Shown here: positions 5,335 to 8,413 of the stretch, in pieces | Layout: every line of letters starts with the position of its first letter | Position numbering within the stretch: position 1 is the stretch's first letter | DNA from: Deltaproteobacteria bacterium | Lineage (GTDB): Bacteria > Desulfobacterota > Syntrophia > Syntrophales > Smithellaceae | Direction of reading: 5' to 3' | DNA length: 8,413 nt | NCBI GenBank assembly: GCA_019136325.1 | Contig: JAGVUJ010000017.1 | Location: 1-8,413 of the forward strand | Notes under the pieces: generated by a model | What the model was told of the DNA's origin: nothing | Databases searched by the model: none | What the model saw: only the letters and a program-made list of their open reading frames with translations | Made by a program: the position numbers and the translations under genes

Positions 5335-6345
5335 ATGATTATTGTAATGAAAAATCACGCTACCGAAAAACAGATTGAAGATGTGGTCCGGTGGATTGAA
5401 TCCGTCGGCTACAAAGCTCACCCGTCAATCGGTGTGGAAAGAACGATTATCGGAGCCGTCGGTGACAATCGGGGCAAGGAGATTCTCAAATATGCCGAAT
5501 CCCTGCCGGGGGTCGAAAAGACGATGCCGATTTTGAAACCTTACAAACTGGCCAGTCGTGAATCGCATGACGGCAATACCGAAGTATCGGTCGGTTCGGT
5601 CAAAATCGGCGGACCGGAGTTTGTGGTCATCGCCGGTCCCTGTGCGATTGAAAGCGAGGAACAGTTGCTGGAATCCGCCTATGTCGCCAAAAAAGGAGGA
5701 GCGCAAATTCTGAGAGGCGGAGCCTACAAACCGCGAACATCACCCTACAGTTTTCAGGGCATGGAAGAAGAGGGCTTGAAATTGTTGAATCAGGTCAGCG
5801 CCCGAACCGGTCTTCCCACCGTGACCGAGGTTGTCAATCCGGCGGACGTTGATATTGTGGAAACGTATGCCGATATGCTGCAGATCGGTGCGCGCAATGT
5901 TCAGAATTTCGCCCTGCTGAAGAAGGTCGGCCACTCACGCAAGCCGGTCCTCTTAAAAAGAGGAATGAGCACAACCATTGAAGAATTGCTGATGTCGGCG
6001 GAATATATCCTGTCGGAGGGCAATGCGAATGTTATTCTTTGTGAACGCGGCATCCGGACGTTTGAAACGGCGACACGCAACACGCTGGATTTAAGCGCCG
6101 TGCCGGTGTTAAAAGAAATGACGCATCTGCCGGTGATTGTCGATCCCAGCCATGCCGCCGGTAACTGGAGATATGTGATTCCGCTTTCGCGCGCGGCGGT
6201 CGCCGTGGGCGCGGACGGTATTATTGTGGAAGTTCATCCGGAACCGGAGAAAGCCGTTTCCGACGGAGCACAATCGCTGAAGCCGGAAAAGTTCTATCAG
6301 ATGATGGAGGAATTGAAAGCCATCACCGCCGTCATGAAACATTAA
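5335..6345 (+). CDS. aroF: 3-deoxy-7-phosphoheptulonate (DAHP) synthase, type I-beta with N-terminal regulatory domain
   Basis: This enzyme condenses phosphoenolpyruvate and erythrose 4-phosphate to DAHP, the first step of the shikimate pathway in the cytoplasm. The protein has 336 residues, about the length of the Thermotoga maritima enzyme (338). Residues 1-70 form the ferredoxin-like domain ([17 protein letters not shown]..., [11 protein letters not shown]), which in T. maritima mediates feedback inhibition. The barrel follows with GPCAIES (Cys103), [32 protein letters not shown] (His273), Glu299 in EVHPEPEKA and Asp310. These four metal ligands fall one position after Cys102, His272, Glu298 and Asp309 of T. 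maritima. ATG 5335 is chosen over the longer in-frame start at 5281 because AGGAGGGG (5323-5330) lies just upstream, the family begins here, and the longer version would run through hairpin T2. It is the first structural gene of the operon and lies behind the attenuator; aroB follows after 36 bases. Which aromatic amino acid inhibits it cannot be read from the sequence. Confidence 0.95.
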   Translation: MIIVMKNHATEKQIEDVVRWIESVGYKAHPSIGVERTIIGAVGDNRGKEILKYAESLPGVEKTMPILKPYKLASRESHDGNTEVSVGSVKIGGPEFVVIAGPCAIESEEQLLESAYVAKKGGAQILRGGAYKPRTSPYSFQGMEEEGLKLLNQVSARTGLPTVTEVVNPADVDIVETYADMLQIGARNVQNFALLKKVGHSRKPVLLKRGMSTTIEELLMSAEYILSEGNANVILCERGIRTFETATRNTLDLSAVPVLKEMTHLPVIVDPSHAAGNWRYVIPLSRAAVAVGADGIIVEVHPEPEKAVSDGAQSLKPEKFYQMMEELKAITAVMKH

Positions 6346-6381
6346 AACAGGGATGCAGAAAAGCTGAAAGGATCATGGATT

Positions 6382-7476
6382 ATGCGAACGGTAAAAGTTA
6401 ATCTGGATAAGAAGATTTCATGTTCTTATGAGATTCGCATCGGTAAAGATATCATGGACAGGATGATTCTTCTTATCGCCAAGAATCATAAAGCCGGTCG
6501 TTACGCGGTGATTACTGATAACGTTGTCGGCAGGCTTTACGGCAAGCAGTTTCTCGGCGCTTTAAAAGACATCGGGTTAAATGCTTCCGTGATCGAATTT
6601 CCCGCAGGAGAGGCGTCCAAAAATATCAATACGGCGCTGGATATCTCGAGAAAATTGATTGAAACGGGCGCTGACCGGGAAACCTGTCTGATTGCGCTGG
6701 GCGGGGGCGTTGTCGGGGATATGGTCGGTTTTATTGCTTCCATATTCATGCGTTCCGTGCCTTATCTTCAAATTCCCACCACCCTGGTCGCACAGGTGGA
6801 CAGCAGTATCGGCGGCAAGACGGGAATCGATCTTCCTTTCGGGAAAAATCTCCTGGGAACTTTTTATCAACCCGGTGCGGTGTTTGCCAGCCTGCACTTT
6901 CTGGAAACGCTGCCGGAGAAGGAATTTAATAATGGATTGGCGGAAATTATAAAATACGGCATTATTGATGATGAGAAAATGTTCCGCGCTCTGGAAGACA
7001 ACATGGACGCCATAAAATCCAGAGATCCGAAGCGGATGCTGAATCTGGTGGAGACCTGTTGCCAGATCAAAAAATCGGTGGTCGAAATTGATGAACGAGA
7101 GCAGGGGTTGCGACGCATTCTTAATTTCGGGCACACGCTGGGACACGCGCTGGAATCTGTTTCGAACTATGCGATAACGCATGGCGAAGGCGTGGCGATG
7201 GGAATGATCGCTGCGGCGCATCTTTCCGGAAAGACGGGTTATCTGAAGAATAATGAAGCGGAACGCATCGAAGCGCTGATTCACCGGGCCGGGCTTCCCG
7301 TCACGATCCCGAAATCACTGGACGGCGATAAAATCATCACCCGGTTAAAAATGGATAAAAAAAGAAAAGGGGATATCGTCCATTTTGTTTTATTGAAAAA
7401 AATAGGGATGCCTTTTATCCACGGAAACATGGAGGATAAAATGATCGCTGCCGTCCTTGAGGAGATGAAAAAATGA
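6382..7476 (+). CDS. aroB: 3-dehydroquinate synthase
   Basis: AroB converts DAHP to 3-dehydroquinate, the second shikimate step, using NAD and a divalent metal such as zinc. At 364 residues it has the usual length. The NAD-binding stretch GGGVVGDMVGF is at 107-117, followed by PTTLVAQVDSSIGGKTGID (132-150) and KNLLG. The three metal ligands are visible as Glu188 (LAEIIKYG), His251 (NFGHTLGHALE) and His267 (HGEGVAMGM). ATG 6382 follows GAAAGGA (6366-6372) by 9 bases. A closer ATG at 6375 is out of frame and gives only eight codons. It is 36 bases after aroF with no terminator between, and its TGA overlaps the pheA ATG by four bases. It performs the step right after aroF and should share its attenuator. 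Confidence 0.97.
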   Translation: MRTVKVNLDKKISCSYEIRIGKDIMDRMILLIAKNHKAGRYAVITDNVVGRLYGKQFLGALKDIGLNASVIEFPAGEASKNINTALDISRKLIETGADRETCLIALGGGVVGDMVGFIASIFMRSVPYLQIPTTLVAQVDSSIGGKTGIDLPFGKNLLGTFYQPGAVFASLHFLETLPEKEFNNGLAEIIKYGIIDDEKMFRALEDNMDAIKSRDPKRMLNLVETCCQIKKSVVEIDEREQGLRRILNFGHTLGHALESVSNYAITHGEGVAMGMIAAAHLSGKTGYLKNNEAERIEALIHRAGLPVTIPKSLDGDKIITRLKMDKKRKGDIVHFVLLKKIGMPFIHGNMEDKMIAAVLEEMKK

Positions 7477-8413
7477 AATCGCGCAGGTTGGAAATCTTAC
7501 GAGGAAAAATAAAGGACAAAGACGCGGAGATCGTCCGGCTCCTGAATGAAAGGGCGCAGATATCCGTACAGATCGGCAAGGTGAAAGGGGAAGGCGGAAT
7601 GCAGGTGTACGACCCCTCCCAGGAAGCGAAAGTTCATGGTTATCTGTGCGAAATCAATCCCGGACCGCTGCCTCAAAAAGCGTTATCGACGATATTCCGG
7701 GAAATTATTTCCGCGTCACGCGATTTACAGCGGCCGATGACGATTGCTTTTCTGGGGCCGGAGGCTTCGTTTTCCCATCTGGCGTCACGAATGCATTTCG
7801 GCGAGTCCGGCGTCTATTTTCCGCAAACCGGCATCTCCCGCGTTTTTGACGAAGTGGAAAAGGGTTCGATAGACTGGGGCGTTGTCCCCGTGGAGAATTC
7901 TCTGGAAGGTTCGGTCAATATGACGCTGGACCGGCTGATTACAACCCCGTTGAAAATCAGGGCGGAGATCTATCTGCGGATCAGCCAGTGCCTGATTTCC
8001 TCGGCCGGAAGCATGAAGGATATCAAAAGAATTTATTCGCACCCCCAGGCTCTGGCCCAGTGTCAGGTGTGGATCAGAACGAATTTCCCCAACGGTGTTT
8101 TGCATGAAACAGAAAGCACGGCGGCGGCGGTGCAAATGATCCGGGGAAAGAAAAATGAAGCTGCAATCGGCAGCTCTCTGGCCGGAAAAATTTACGGCGT
8201 CAATCTGCTGGCGGAAGGCATTGAAGATAATTCTTCCAATATGACACGGTTTCTGGTCATCGGTAACGGCGAAAGCGATGCGACCGGCAATGATAAAACC
8301 TCTTTAATCTTTGCCACGCCGCATTCTCCCGGTTCGCTGCACGCCGCATTGTCGGCGTTCGCCAGACGCAAAATCAATCTGGCTAAAATAGAATCGCATC
8401 CCGTAAAAGACAA
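7473..8413 (+). CDS. pheA: Chorismate mutase / prephenate dehydratase (P-protein), C-terminus beyond the window
   Basis: This bifunctional enzyme makes phenylpyruvate from chorismate through prephenate, leading to Phe. 313 codons are present and the frame is open to the edge. Residues 1-88 are an AroQ chorismate mutase. Compared with the E. coli P-protein, Arg11, Arg28, Lys39, Asp48, Glu52 and Gln88 correspond to Arg10, Arg27, Lys38, Asp47, Glu51 and the Gln of SRDLQ, but Arg51 is replaced by Gln50. Residues from Met89 are the dehydratase: MTIAFLGPEASFSH, VPVENSLEGSVN, YSHPQALAQC, ESTAAAV and the catalytic NMTRF (Thr258). From about residue 275 an ACT domain begins (SPGSLHAAL, and ESHP in place of the usual ESRP), the site of Phe feedback inhibition in this family. 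ATG 7473 overlaps the aroB stop (ATGA), implying coupled translation; GGAGATG at 7461-7467 can serve as the ribosome binding site. The rest of the ACT domain, about 45 residues, should lie beyond the window. Confidence 0.94.
   Translation, partial: MKSRRLEILRGKIKDKDAEIVRLLNERAQISVQIGKVKGEGGMQVYDPSQEAKVHGYLCEINPGPLPQKALSTIFREIISASRDLQRPMTIAFLGPEASFSHLASRMHFGESGVYFPQTGISRVFDEVEKGSIDWGVVPVENSLEGSVNMTLDRLITTPLKIRAEIYLRISQCLISSAGSMKDIKRIYSHPQALAQCQVWIRTNFPNGVLHETESTAAAVQMIRGKKNEAAIGSSLAGKIYGVNLLAEGIEDNSSNMTRFLVIGNGESDATGNDKTSLIFATPHSPGSLHAALSAFARRKINLAKIESHPVKD

Noticed and set aside
5169..5378. 69-codon plus-strand frame overlapping the leader and the aroF start
   Set aside because: It is out of frame with the aromatic leader and with aroF, has no good ribosome binding site, and runs through both terminator hairpins; it resembles no protein.
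6577..7284. 235-codon minus-strand frame opposite aroB
   Set aside because: It lies wholly within aroB, whose catalytic motifs are complete; the frame is a shadow.

Overview
The window looks like chromosomal DNA of a Gram-negative, probably anaerobic bacterium. The evidence is an OmpA-type outer-membrane protein with a signal peptide, roughly balanced base composition, a fatty acyl-CoA ligase next to a thiolase, and an ADP-forming acyl-CoA synthetase alpha chain. This mix would suit a deltaproteobacterial syntroph or fatty-acid degrader such as the Syntrophales. That placement is inference from gene content, not from a marker gene. No mobile element, CRISPR array, tRNA or rRNA was seen.

Region 1 (2-2040, + strand) is acyl-CoA metabolism: the last 138 residues of a long-chain acyl-CoA synthetase, a 403-residue thiolase, and an 81-residue membrane-anchored protein of unknown role. 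A possible 10-codon mini-ORF sits just before the thiolase and overlaps its start codon. Region 2 (2125-3315, + strand) is a free-standing ompA-like gene with a near-consensus sigma-70 promoter and a perfect 12-bp intrinsic terminator. Region 3 (3371-4916, - strand) is a single gene for an ADP-forming acyl-CoA synthetase alpha-type protein that lacks the ATP-grasp half.

Region 4 (about 5057 to the window end, + strand) is an aromatic amino acid operon: aroF (DAHP synthase, type I-beta with an N-terminal regulatory domain), aroB (3-dehydroquinate synthase) and pheA (chorismate mutase/prephenate dehydratase, running off the end). aroB and pheA overlap by ATGA.

The most interesting part is the leader of this operon (5098-5334). 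It encodes a 31-residue peptide with the run FYGYWFYTYF, in which eight of ten residues are aromatic. The leader RNA can then form a set of mutually exclusive helices: a protector hairpin, a 17-pair antiterminator, an intrinsic terminator, and a second terminator-like hairpin. The 5' arm of that second hairpin can pair with the 3' arm of the first terminator. I read this as a ribosome-mediated attenuator sensing Phe, Tyr and Trp together, possibly with a two-terminator relay. Transcript-level attenuation would add to likely feedback control of the DAHP synthase (N-terminal domain) and of PheA (ACT domain).
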